DNA of 64,000 bases, from NCBI GenBank assembly GCA_904066235.2, contig CAJFCV020000002.1:6572001-6636000 (forward strand), written 5' to 3'. Source of the stretch: Bursaphelenchus xylophilus (taxonomy: Eukaryota; Nematoda; Chromadorea; Rhabditida; Aphelenchoididae). The position numbers and the translations under genes were made by a program. How positions within the stretch are numbered: the stretch's first letter is position 1; each line of letters opens with the position of its first letter. Below, in pieces: positions 1-11,765 of the stretch. Below the pieces are notes generated by a model. That model was not told where the DNA came from and ran no database searches. It saw only the letters and a program-made list of their open reading frames with translations.

Positions 1-1407
1 CTTCGAACAGAAGATCGAAGCAGCCAAGATCAAGGACGAAGTGAGTTAAAGCAGTCAGGATGATGTCGACATAATTAATTACAGATCTTTAACACCTTCT
101 ATGGTGGCCGTTACGTGGTTTTATTGATGGGATTGTTTGCCGTTTACACTGGATCCGTCTATAATGACGCGTTTTCTAAATCGATCAACCTGTTTGGAAG
201 TGATTGGCAGAATATTTACTCGTAGGTTTAAGGTTTAAAAAAATTATAATTTTTAGGGAAGCGCGTTTCAAACGAGCATTTGAGGGCAAAAAAATTGATG
301 AATTGGAGGATTTGAAACTGGAATTGTTCCCTGAAAAATCATTCCAGGGAGATCCTTACGTCTGGGGAGTCGATCCTGTTTGGAATGTGGCCGAAAACAA
401 GTTGAATTACCTGAACCCAATGAAGATGAAGTCCTCGGTCATCATTGGGATCGCTCAGATGCTATTCGGCCTGGTTCTCTCCTTGCGCAACTACTTGTGA
501 GTCCTTGGATATTCCTGCAGATCTCTCCATTTAGACATCAGAAGTCGATGATCGACGTGTTCTTCGTTTTCATTCCTCAGCTCCTCTTCCTATCACTTAT
601 CTTCATCTATCTCTGTGTCCAAATTGTCCTCAAATGGATCTTCTTTCCTGCTACCGCAGCCATTGTGTTTGGCCAAGTTTATCCGGGATCACATTGTGCT
701 CCGTCGCTGCTGATTGGACTCATCAATATGTTCATGATGAAGCAGGGAGGAGAAGGATTTGTGGAACAGACTAGCTTGAATCCGGGGAATAATTACACTG
801 AATACGATCAATGCTCTGTCAGACAATGGTATCCTGGCCAGGCCTCCATCGAGACGGTGTTTCTGGTTATCGCAGTCCTTTGCATCCCCGTTATGTTGTT
901 TGTAAAGCCTTTCTTGTTGTTGCGGAAGGTAAAGAGAGGTGAGAAAGTTCATGTGCACAGTGATGATGGACATGGGGAGTTCAATTTTGGGGATGTGATG
1001 GTCTACCAAGCAATCCATACCATTGAATTTGCATTGGGATGCATCTCACATACAGCTTCGTATCTTCGACTGTGGGCGTTGTCCCTTGCTCATGCTCGTA
1101 AGAACAGAGACTAGTATTAGTTTTTTCCCTTTCAGAGCTCTCAGATGTGTTATGGGAGATGCTGTTCAACATGGGGTTGACAACTGGCGGAATTGTCGGC
1201 GTAGTTATGACTGCTGTTATCTTCTTCGTGTTCGCAGTGTTATCAGTCTCAATTCTTGTGTTAATGGAAGGCCTTTCTGCTTTCCTTCATGCCCTTCGTT
1301 TACACTGGGTTGAATTCCAGAGTAAATTCTATGGGGGAGATGGGATCCCTTTCGAACCTTTCTCCTTTGCTCAACTAATCAGACTTCATGAAGGTTTAGA
1401 CAGTTAG
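1..1407 (+). CDS. ATP6V0A-like: V-type H+-ATPase V0 subunit a, C-terminal part (5' end outside window)
   Basis: The a subunit of the membrane V0 sector forms the proton half-channels of the vacuolar ATPase, which acidifies endomembrane compartments or pumps protons across the plasma membrane. Exons seen: 1-40, 85-221, 257-496, 535-1097 and 1136-1407 (TAG). The first gives [13 protein letters not shown], the second [18 protein letters not shown], a family hallmark. Next come the conserved WGVDPVW and [10 protein letters not shown] segments and several hydrophobic helices. The block [20 protein letters not shown] holds the essential membrane arginine (R735 of yeast Vph1) and is split by the last intron. 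The C-terminus ends [13 protein letters not shown]. Introns are 35-44 bp. Nematodes carry several paralogues (unc-32, vha-5, vha-6, vha-7) and I cannot assign which this is. It converges on the RapGAP gene. No break is seen. Confidence 0.95.
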
Positions 1408-1469
1408 AAAATCAACGTTCACATAAGCCTTTATTTTTTCAAATATAAATCTGTAAACCAATTTGAAGT

Positions 1470-1475
1470 AATAAA
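1470..1475 (+). terminator. Probable poly(A) signal of the V-ATPase a gene
   Basis: AATAAA lies 63 bases after the stop codon, inside the 266-bp gap between two convergent genes. Confidence 0.55.
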
Positions 1476-1673
1476 ATTACGTCAGGAGGAATTAAGGTAA
1501 CTGTTTTGATATACACTCGAGGAAAAGAGTGGGACTGAAAGAGGAAATGGAGGTACAAGAATGTTTGGTTTCGGAAATAAGACAATGTTATGCAAATCAA
1601 AATAAGCTCGACCTAAAAGAGCTGTACACAAGCGAGCACACGTAAGTTATTATTAAATACGGACATCTAAGTA

Positions 1674-4600
1674 TTATGGAGAAATCACATGGAAATCAGC
1701 TTCTCTGGAGGCCAATGGGGTAGAGGAAGGCGGAGAACTCGAGAAGCAGGAGGAGGAATGGCCTGAAGAGTCAGAGCCATTAGAAGGTCTCTTTAGCATC
1801 CTTCGAAGACGTTGAATTTCATCGTTTGCCCGTTCTAGTTCCGTCGAAAGCATCGATTGTCTAAAAAAAGACGAAATGTTAATATTGATTTAAAAAAATT
1901 TTTTTTGCTCACCGTTGCTTGAGTTTTTTAATATCAGTTTTGCACGTCACATTTTGCTGTAATAATTCGATCTTCTCGTTTTTCAATCTGTCCATGCTAA
2001 TCACAAGTTCTTCGAGACGTTTTTGATCTTCTTGTTCCAGACAAAAAGTACACACTGACCGATTCGAAGATCCGGAATTATGTTGTGGATGATGATGATG
2101 AAGCATTCCAAGGTGAGCTGTATGCATGTCGGTGGAAGACATACTTTCCATCCCTGTATCTGAATCATGTTCTTCGTGGTGCTCTTCGTTGTCCATACTT
2201 GAGAATTCTTCCCAATCAGTGCTTCCATTTGGCGAATTTCTAAAAAAAGTTAGTCAATTAATTATGTAAAAGATAACCGACAAAGCTGTAGAAAAAATCT
2301 TACTTTGAAGAGTAAGCCGGTTGTACGCGGAGTCCGGCAGGGAAAGAGGTTTCTCCAGAATTATTTAAATAATTCCTGGCTACTAATGCCTTTGCTGATC
2401 CGCTTTGCTTCGATAAAGACCCTTTTGGATGCCCATTTTCCTCGAACGTATCAGTCATCATAGCAAATGAAGGAGATGCGACTGTTCTTCGTCTAACGAA
2501 GTTGGAAGATCCTGCTGACGACGGTGACTTCTTTTGGGCTGAGAATGAGGTGGAAGTATTATTGGTCCGTGATATGGTTGGAGACGAGAGATGCTCCCCC
2601 AAGGCAGCAGCAGATAATCGACTGGTGCCATTAATTGCTCCCATGGCGGTCACGTCTTGGGAAACAGATCTGCTTCTTCCACTAAAAGCCTTTTTGACGG
2701 AGCTGAACAGACCAGTCGAATTGTTACTGTTCTGAGGCTGGGATTCAGCTGATTCTAGGAAAGCCATTCCATAAAACTGAGCTCTTTCCATAAGATTGGA
2801 ATGGAGTCCATCCAAAAGGGATATTCTTGTCCTTTCGGCGAGCTTGGAGAACTTATCTGCTTTATAAGCAGCATTCTCAGCATTTATTAGTTTTGTTAAG
2901 AGGAAGTTACGGAAGTCCTGGCCTTTTCTGAATATCGATGGTGCTGGCAGGGTCGGGCCGAAGAAAGGGACATCATCACGAGCAGTGACTGATACTCTAT
3001 ATTTGGTTCGATCCGTCCCAGAATCAATAGGTTGCACTACAATATAAGCATGCAGGAAGTTGGAGGCGATGAAATCAGGAGAGAATGGAGTGTTCTCCTC
3101 TTGAAATATGATGGCCACAATGTCATTTCCGATATGTCTTTTCCGTTGTAATTGTTGAGTGTCTCCAACTGTATAAGGGAGCATTGTAGATACATGGAAC
3201 ATGATCTCCTTTTGTCTGAATTGGGTGTAAACGGATTCTGTTCCTGTTTGGCCGTGCTGAATATCTAATCCTCCCCGATATCCCTCGAAATCCTTAAGCT
3301 GTATCCGATCTCCAAGGGTCTCCAAAAATTCATTAAATGATGGATTGGCACTTGCATTCCCAAACAATTCTTCTTCTGTTGTTTGTCCCACTTTTTGATA
3401 GATAACTCCTAAAAACGTAATAATTAGGATGATGACAAATCAATCAAGGGGAAGTATTGCTTTCTTTAGTCTGACAAATGGACTTACCGAACTTATAAGT
3501 ATCGGTGATGACATGCTCGTCGTAGTTTAAGATCAATTCAGAACCTCCGGGAAAAGCGACGGGAGAGAATCGTTCAGTGGATATCTCATCACACAGAAGT
3601 CGGGCCATTCGACTAGCCGACGGCTTGTCAGCCAATGCGGAGGCTGGCACGATTTCGTGTATCGTCCCATTCCTGGTCCTCAATATTATCCGGAAATGAT
3701 CCTGAGACGATATTGTCTCCGTACGGACGGAAAGGACCAAAGGGCCGAGTTTTGGATCCTTGGCGAAGAAATTATGATGTTCTCGACCAATAAAGAACCG
3801 GCGATACGAGTGAGATGTGTCGTCGGTCTCGAGCTTGAATCTGGCACAGCTGTTATTCGTCTGAGTAGTCTGAATCAGCTCATCGTCCATCGGGATTGGA
3901 CAGGAGCTGACTCCGTCCATCCAATATCTCCCATTCACAGGAAGAACGATCTGTGGATACGGTCCTTTCCTTCCTAAGATCTCCCTAATAGTATCTCTGG
4001 TACTTCTATCTCGGGCTCCGTTTGTTCCGTCATTCCTCTAAAATTAATAAAATTGGAATAATTATTCGAAATCAATATAAAAAATGATAACTGCAGCAGA
4101 AATATATTCCTATCATTTCTAGGTTCTAAACTTTACATTTTGATCAGCAATTCTCGCAATGAGAGAAGAGCTGCGAACAGTGCATTTCTTTAGCCCATTC
4201 GAAGGTATTAGAATAGGTGAGCTGATCGAATTGGGGATTCCTTCTCTGTCGGGACGCTTCCGATGGCCAAAGAACATCCCAAGTAAAGAATTATTGGAGT
4301 TTGAATTCGGTGAGGAAAGGGAGGAGAAATTAATCAAAGACCGTCTTTTGGACCGGCCCTCTTCTCTGGCCTGCTCTTTCCGATGCTGTTGTAGAGTCAT
4401 CTGGGCATCCAAGAGCTTGAAGGCAGCTGTAGCCATCTGATGGCTGAATTCTATTTCCTCAGCTTTCTTCTGGTCCTCATGGTCCTCCTCATCCAGGGCT
4501 AACTCGCTGATCTTGACCAAAGGAGCAGGTCTGCTCTGATTGCCGAGCACCATCGAGACAGGACGGCGGAATTTGACCTTTTGTTCTGAGGTTGTCTGTA

Positions 4601-7600
4601 TTAATGTTGGATGTTTCTCTTCTTTTTTTCGACTCAGTTCATCGAACGTGTCGCTCATACGGAGTCGACGTCGAGTGGCTCTTGCAGCGGCATTCATTCG
4701 AACGGATCTGTACATGACGCCACCTTCATTAGGCGTTAAAGGGGGATATCTTTTTTCCACTCCGATTGATTCGTCGTTGGATGAGCAGAACATGGTTTGG
4801 GGTCTAATGCGTCCTTCAGAATCTGGTAGATTCACTGACAGAGCGGGTCGGGATCTTCTCTCAAACCGACGGGCAGGGACCGATCCACCTTTAACATTGG
4901 GTTGAACTTTGGAATCAATGGATACAGATGTTGGATGAGATATCTCCACTACTGAATGTCTGATTACGTCGTCTTTACTTCCGAGTTGTAAGGGGATCTT
5001 CGGATTTGATGAGGTTGCATGTTGTTGGGCGCAGCGCGCTATCTCCCGGCTGGGTCCGCGGCGCATCTGAACTCGAACGGGCGACTTTCCACGGAAGACG
5101 TCATCCTCGAGATGTTGATTCGTTGACGTTTCTCTTGCCTTTAAGGTCTGGGATGTCCACATTAAACCCTCAGAGGCCCCGGAAGTAGTAGAACAAGTGA
5201 CAGCGGTCATTCGTAAAGTAAAAAGTTGTGTCTATTACATCTGTAACAGAAGCATGACTCCTTTAATTCACCTTCAGCTCGCCGTTAAACAATTCATAGG
5301 CCCACACATGTCGGGAATAAAATGCCGGGGAAACCGAAAGAAAATTCTTAAAGTGGACAATTCGCGCCGGAGGCGACAAATTTCTCCCCAGAGGGTTTGT
5401 AAAAAACGAAAGGGAGGAAGAAGATCAACTCCTAAAGGTTTTGACATAAAGATGAAAGTCATTGAGGCGCAAATAAAAATGACTAAGAAAAGAAAAAAAA
5501 GACTGATAACAGCTGTGAAAAAAAGTGATATGCCGTTCTGAGGAGGGAGGTGCAATCTGATGCCAATTCGGCTCCTTTCGAGAGAAGGCAAAAATAATAA
5601 CTAATGGACATAATTACGAATTAAGAAGAGAGCACGACCCGGGAGGAGTCCGGGTGATAAGGTCAGAAATGCCCTCAGGCTACCTCTTCTTCCTCCTTCT
5701 GATATGGATAACTTTCCAGATGTTTTGGATAAACAACATCTGCTCTCCAATGATAACCTCTGATAAATCAAAAAAAAAAAAAAGAAATCTACTTTCACTC
5801 AATAATCAACCGAAAGTTGTGGAGTGGTATTTGTAATCCTCGAATGGAAAACAAAACTGAAGATTCGGGTCAATTGTTTTGCTACAACAGGCTGCGGAAC
5901 TCCCAGCAGGGGATTTGAAGAGGAGAGTTAACGGATCGAACTTAAAGAGTTCGAAATTGAAAAGGTGAGGGAAATAAATGTCCGAAGAGCCCTTCAAACC
6001 CCGTCGTAAATCGCGCGACAAACAGGCAGTCGCCTTTCACAAAAATGCCTGGACTGATTCATGGATTAAATTATTCTAGTCCGGAAGATCCGAAAATGTA
6101 GGGATCGTCCGATTGATGTCCGAAGAATAAAGGAATGGACTTAATCCTGGGACCGTTCCCACCTCAAATGACGCGGAAGGATCAAGAACACACTATGGAG
6201 ACACAAAGACAAAAAAACCGGCTGAATATTATGTTCCTCTTCGCACAAAAATGGACAATAAAATCGACGAAAGGCTGCAAAAACGGATCGAGACCAACAG
6301 CGATGGAGTGTTTAAGATTAAAAGGCTGAATCATATTTGGGGAAGGGAACCCTGGCCATCACAAAGGCCCAGAAACTGTGGTTTGGCCCAGAGTCCAATC
6401 CTAGTCATCAACTGGTTGACGTAAAGGTCAAAGGCCTTCTTATTGACTGATCTAATAATTTAAGTTTCTGTTTTAACAACTTTAAGAAGTCAAGAAAAAA
6501 GAAAGGATCCCGGAAAAAAAACAATTAATAATACTAATATTGGCAACGTCTTAAATAAGGTGGGAAACAATAAAACCCATTCTGGAGTAATATAAAACAC
6601 CGAAGGCCATCGCGACATCCCGCGACGGACGGCCTTGAGGCGACAGATTGAGGAAAACCACATATGGCGGCATCGAACACCTTGCACTCCGTCACGAGTT
6701 ATCATGAACCGGTCTGCCGTTCAGGGCATCTTCCTTCCTCATTCTCACCATCCATCCCCTCCAAACTGGCATCAGTGAAAGTCTTTTTTCAACGGATTGG
6801 GAAGGGCGAGATAAACTCGAGATCTCGAAAACAAACCGTTTCTCTGGGCGAAACCTTGAAACACCTTCATGCTTCTGATTACTCAAGTTTCAAATTTCCC
6901 CGGCGATCAAACAAAAGAGACGTCTTGTACAATGTAATACATACATCGTCATTGTATTACTAATCGTTAAGCAAAGTAGATCCGCTAAAAATGAGTTGAT
7001 AACGAATAAGAAAAAGCGATCAAACAAATGGGATTTAGAACTAATTAAGCGAGCTAATTACTGTATGTAACGGACATAAATCTGCACTAATCGCGGCAGT
7101 AACCATAGTGTAAAACCTGTTATACTACCCAAGTTACAAAGGACCGAATCAGGAAAGAGAAGATTGTAAAAAAGATGACTCAAAAGTTTCAATTGATGAG
7201 GCTGATAAGAGAGAGACACCTCGAGGCGTCGAAGTGACACATAAAGCGATTCTGGAGCATCGGAAAAAAGTGTCTCTCTGCACTTTTGGAAGAAGCCCTC
7301 AGGTGAAATCCGTTCGATCGGCTGCGAGAGATGAGATAAAAAGGTTAACGCCTATCTCAAGAGTTCTCTGTAAATGAGACGGAAGCTTATGCAGTATTTG
7401 CTAGTTAAACGCAAACTTAAGAAAGCCCTCTCCAAACTTTAAATAAACAGTTATCTCGGGCCTCGACTTAACGTATCTTCCGGGAGATATACGGAGAAAT
7501 TATATTGACTTTAATCTCTTCTCAAAAGTGCAGTCAACTACTCTTAATGAAAAGAAACACACGCAACTCTTGACTGTGCCAGTAAAAAAAGGTCTTATGA

Positions 7601-10600
7601 ATGTTATAAAAACAGTTCGCAGAAGTTTTTTCTTGGAAAAGTTTTGGTTCCAAACAAGTCATTCCTTAAAACAAAACATGTTGAGCAAGGAAAGGGTAAT
7701 AAACACAAATTTATATTTTTTTATGTTTACAAAACATGTCGTATTTGAAGAAAAGAGGAAGACGAAATTAAACCCATCAGTCGGTCGATGATTACGTGAC
7801 AGAAATTACGTAAATAATTCGAAGCAAATTCGGATAATTTACATATGTTTACAATGCTTTAAAGCCTTAAAACGCCCCTTAACATGATCGCTGGTACCTC
7901 GATTCGGCGAAAACTCAGAAGAGAGCCAATTCGGAAGCGATTGCCGGGTCTGTGTATGTTATAAATTAATCTGAAGAAACATGGTCAAATTGGGGCGAGA
8001 AGCGACTTCGAGGACCCTTCCTCGGGATCAAAGCGGCGTCAAGGTTACCCCCAACAAATTATACTATGGCTGGAAAAGTAGGGAAAAGACAGAAAAGTGA
8101 TCGCCAACACCCAAATGAATCAGGAATTAAATCTGCGGATGTCATCTTTCCTTGATTAAGCATCAAAAACATGACCTAATGATTGCCGAAATAAACATAT
8201 CCGTCTAGTGCTTTTGATCCGAATATAATTCTGCTGCAGAGAATAAACAAAGAACTCACGATATCTGGCATTTCGCAGCGCTGATCGTCCAATCTCTGAC
8301 TTTGCATATGTTCCAGAAAATTGAGAAATTCGGCAGACTGAAAAAAGTTGGGTTAAACGAGCGGAAAGGGAGTTTAATCGGTAAAGGTAAGAGAATAAGA
8401 AACTACCTGTGAAGTTACAAGTAATTCAATTAAATAAGATTGGACAGCAAGCAATGGACAGAAGAAAACTTTTTGGATTTCCCTGTTATTTATTAAAGCT
8501 CCAAACAAAACAAATCAAAAAGGTAAAAAATGGTAAGCCTAATGAGGGAATCGTTTGTTTATCAAATCCAAAAATATGTCCCAATAATATAATTTCCCTC
8601 CCACCTTCGGATCCTTGTAGAGTCGCGGCTGGGCGACCGGCGTGCCCTGAGGGCTCATGCTGAAGAATGAGGGAGACTGATTCCAATCTGGGGCATAAGA
8701 CTGAACACTGTAGAGGTCGCAATGTGTCGAAGTCCGTCTGAAATCGGGAAGATCCATTAGAATCATAGAGTATACGATAACTAGTAATAAAGGGGCTCTA
8801 ATCCGATCAACGGATTACTCAGCAAGTGTAAATGGAAGAGTAATCGATTAACTTGGCTGTACTTGTGCCTATTTGTTTGTAAATCCTTCAGATAAATAAT
8901 CCAAGAGATAATTTCTTTTGGGAAAATAGAGCCGACAAGTTCTTTTCAAAAAACTATAATTAGCCAGGTCTACCTGGGTTTCCGACATGTTATAATAAAA
9001 GGGATCAGTAACTTCCGATTATAAGACTGGGAGAATCTTTCTCAGATATTGTAAAAATAACGTTTCTACTACCTTCATAAATATGAATACGCTCAAGAAG
9101 ATTGTATATGCCTTTACAATACCATAAAATGGCAAAAAATGAGGATTTTATGACATTTCCCTCAAAAACAGAATCAGAATTACCCCGAGGGGAAGAGGTC
9201 GGATAAACAATAAAAGCGATAAAAGAGTGGCCAAAAAACAGGCCAATGGAATTTGGATATCGGGCGCCGTAATGGGATTTGGTTTGCCGCCTAATCCCAC
9301 CAAAACCTTGAAATAACTTGGGGCTTCGGGAAGGGGGCATCTGAATGAATAAACGGATGACTGGAGGATGAATATGATTAAACGAAATCTCGCGCCTTGC
9401 GGTCGGCTGAGTGCCGTACAAGGTCGCGTCTTGTAGCCCCGTCTTCCGGCTTGGGTTGCTCACAAAAGTGGCGCAACCAGTGGTTGGAAAGAAGGGAGGA
9501 TCGAACTCGTAATTGTACGTAATTGCCTCTGGGTCAAACGGTTGGAAGTCAGGAGTGGGGGCAGGTATAATTTATGACTCCCATTTGAATGAAAGGAAGG
9601 ATCGAGGAAGATAATTCAGATATTACAAGGGGATTGTATACATCTCCCGGTTATGCGCTTACAATAGTATGGAGAGTAAAAGTTGGAAAAATATCATCAA
9701 AAACATTAAAGCCACAAGCTGGAAACCGATCAGTCTTTAATGATAAGAGCCATCGGAACACATAAACACATCAAATGAATAATCTAAAAAAGTTTTTGCA
9801 AGTCTTCGGTAAATGACTATTGCATGATTACTCAACCACATTACAAAACATGACTATTACTATTACTATCCACGACTTGTTCCACGGCCACGTCAGCGGG
9901 CTCAAATATAAATGCTTTACACCCTAAGGCAATTTCCGTTTGCCCAATTAATCGGACAAATAAAATACCCTAAGGTCAGAAGAGAGACGGCTCTTCGCTC
10001 GGCTACCTGTTTTTTGTGTAAGAAAACTACTCTCGCGGATGGCCGGGAGGGAGCGTTCCAATCAGATTTAGACCCACTTTGGACGCGAAAACAAAAAAGG
10101 AACGGATTCTGTCGCCTACAGCAACTGACCGAAGAGAAGTGGCCTGCTGGGAGTCTCATTATATCCAGATCAGCCTGTGAATTGGGCAGATACCCCGCAG
10201 GCACCCGAGATCCCTCGAATCCACTTAAACTCGCGATTAATAACTCCAAACGCTTTTATGCCGAGGGAGATAAACGCCAGTAAAAATAATAAAAATGGGA
10301 ACAACATGGTCAAAGTGTTCGAAGCATTCCGAAAAGATCGGCAACAGGGTTCCCAGCCATTCAAAATCCGGAAAATCTGGAGCCAGAGGGCTGGGGCATG
10401 CAATAGCGCATAAAATAAGGAAACCGTCTCGGGAGCCTCGTAAAACCAATAATGGACTCCAGGTGCACTGTTTATGATCTCGATTCACGAAAAGAAAGTG
10501 TGACCTCTGGGCGAGAACGGAGGGAATCGGGTCGTCTTGGCAATCAGTTCCGGAGATAATGTTTAATGAGCCAGGAATAACGAGGAGGGAGCTCACGTGG

Positions 10601-10871
10601 ACTGCTAATTCGGGCCCTTTGTTCGACAGTTTGTCGGATTAGAGAAGTCTAACGAAGAAGGGGGATTAATAAGGATGAAGACACCATCCTTGAACCACTT
10701 CCGTTACCTGGAGAGTCGCCGCATTCCATCGACCAACACTTCTTTGGCACTCCGTTTTGTGTACCTGGAGGGGCGTCGCATGATTACCCTGATCCCATCC
10801 TCCTCAACTTCTTCCGTCTTCTGAAGTTTTTTCGCCGAGATTTGACGCTGGACAGGACTTCTTGTGGGCAT
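1674..10871 (-). CDS. RAP1GAP-like: Rap GTPase-activating protein with GoLoco motif (Rap1GAP type)
   Basis: Rap1GAP stimulates GTP hydrolysis by Rap; the GoLoco motif binds Gi-alpha-GDP. Longest GoLoco model, 847 residues: 10871-10708, 8737-8605, 8337-8260, 4037-3488, 3408-2304, 2239-1913, 1860-1674 (TAA); phases match throughout. The GoLoco exon reads [20 protein letters not shown] with the RLDDQR core. The RapGAP fold starts with GPYPQIVLP and GRYW, then GVIYQK, GTESVY and EIMFHVST. The catalytic asparagine thumb is Asn403 in [24 protein letters not shown] and [15 protein letters not shown] also match the family. A Ser-rich tail ends in a coiled coil ([15 protein letters not shown]). The GoLoco exon ends in phase 0 and can join the 4037 exon directly. 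Two other first exons are listed separately. Intron 1 is about 2 kb and intron 3 about 4.2 kb. Confidence 0.88.
4137..5210 (-). CDS. RAP1GAP-like: Alternative 358-codon first exon of the RapGAP gene (no GoLoco)
   Basis: This exon opens with ATG at 5210 ([11 protein letters not shown]) and ends in phase 0 at a GTAAAG donor, so it fits the same downstream exon (4037) as the GoLoco exon and would give a 1,080-residue isoform. In-frame TAA and TAG stops lie 30-38 bases upstream, right after a TTACAG acceptor-like site, so it is a first exon, perhaps trans-spliced, and not an internal one. The encoded region is basic, Ser/Arg-rich and looks disordered. It has no domain I recognise. That an isoform without GoLoco exists is inference from splice phases. 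Confidence 0.7.
5671..5680. promoter_or_regulatory. AP-2-like palindrome GCCCTCAGGC
   Basis: Matches the GCC-N4-GGC pattern known for AP-2 factors. It lies in RapGAP intron sequence upstream of the 5210 start. It is one of a recurring set described in the findings. Binding is inferred from sequence only. Confidence 0.35.
8260..8337 (-). other. GoLoco-coding exon of the RapGAP gene
   Basis: Twenty-six codons between TTTTTTCAG and GTGAGT, phase 0 on both sides. They encode [11 protein letters not shown] followed by [15 protein letters not shown]. The RLDDQR core, whose arginine reaches the nucleotide in G-alpha, is intact. It is too short for standard ORF listings. Confidence 0.87.
8605..8737 (-). 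other. RapGAP exon with variable 5' end (acceptor at 8737 or ATG at 8766)
   Basis: The exon encodes [12 protein letters not shown] and then [13 protein letters not shown], ending LYKDPK before GTGGGA, phase 0. It can be entered two ways: by an internal TTTCAG acceptor (exon from 8737, phase 2 in), or from an in-frame ATG at 8766 that reads [10 protein letters not shown] through the acceptor. Both give the same downstream frame, so this is a likely switch between alternative starts. Confidence 0.7.
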
Positions 10872-11709
10872 CTCCACTTCTTCCACGGACGGAAGAATCA
10901 CCCCCAAAAGAAGCGACGTTTTCTCGCGCACAATAGCGGCCGATCGCCGTGTTGAAGAGCGTTCGAATCACCGAGATTGAAAGGTCGAGACCCGACCCGC
11001 CCGCTCTCTCAGCTCGGTCATGGGGGTGGAGGCAGGGCAAGGGGGAGGTCTGGCCCGGAATTAGAGAGCGTTCGATTGATAAGTGGGCTGTGGAATGGAT
11101 TAAGGTTCGAAATTAAAGCAATTGTTGCGTCCGGCTCGGGCTTACACAACAACAAGACATTCGAAGAGGAATTTGTCCTAAGGTCGGGATTTTCATAACT
11201 CGGAAAAAGAAAGAAAAGGACGCGCAGAAGCCGTGATTGGGGGTTATTTAATTCAATTCTTTCATTCCCCAGGCCAAAACACAGAATTAGACAAGAAGAC
11301 CCTAAGGGGACGTCCTCAAACACATGATTAACGAGGGAAAAAGAAGTTCGAATTGACTCAGAAAACCCCATTCTTATTTTATGGAGTTTGCAAAAATAAT
11401 AAAATAAAATGACCATTTGTGGAGACAAAACTTTTTATAAAGATTCAGAAGATTAGGGACGAAGAATGGCGCGGCACAAGTTCTTGACCGGAAAAAACTT
11501 TATGTCCGCAGGCTAAAAACGGATATGTCAATTCTCGATGAGAGGATTGGCTGTGAGAGATGGACTTTTGATTAAACTTAGACATCACTGGTACTCTCTC
11601 AAGTTTCCCATTCAGAATTGTAATCTTCCAACAAAACGACGATTACTCAACGCGCAAAAATATTGCGTAATAATATGAATCAAAATGCAAAGTGGAATGA
11701 CAAACTTAC

Positions 11710-11765
11710 TTGTTCTTGGCCACCGGCTCCGTGTCCACTCCACTGGTCCCAGAACAGGAGCACAT
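11710..11765 (-). other. Candidate distal first exon of the RapGAP gene
   Basis: ATG followed by CSCSGTSGVDTEPVAKN and two further bases, then a consensus GTAAGT donor in phase 2. That phase fits the 8737 acceptor exactly. The Cys-rich start MCSC could be a lipidation site, which would suit a membrane-recruited GAP; this is inference. Only 18 codons support it. Confidence 0.45.

Noticed and set aside
5197..5541. 114-codon + ORF, Lys/Arg-rich
   Set aside because: It lies in A-rich DNA antisense to the RapGAP 5' region and has no splice or family support.
9005..9463. 152-codon minus ORF within RapGAP intron 1
   Set aside because: No domain, no splice signals at its ends; it lies between exons that already join in phase.
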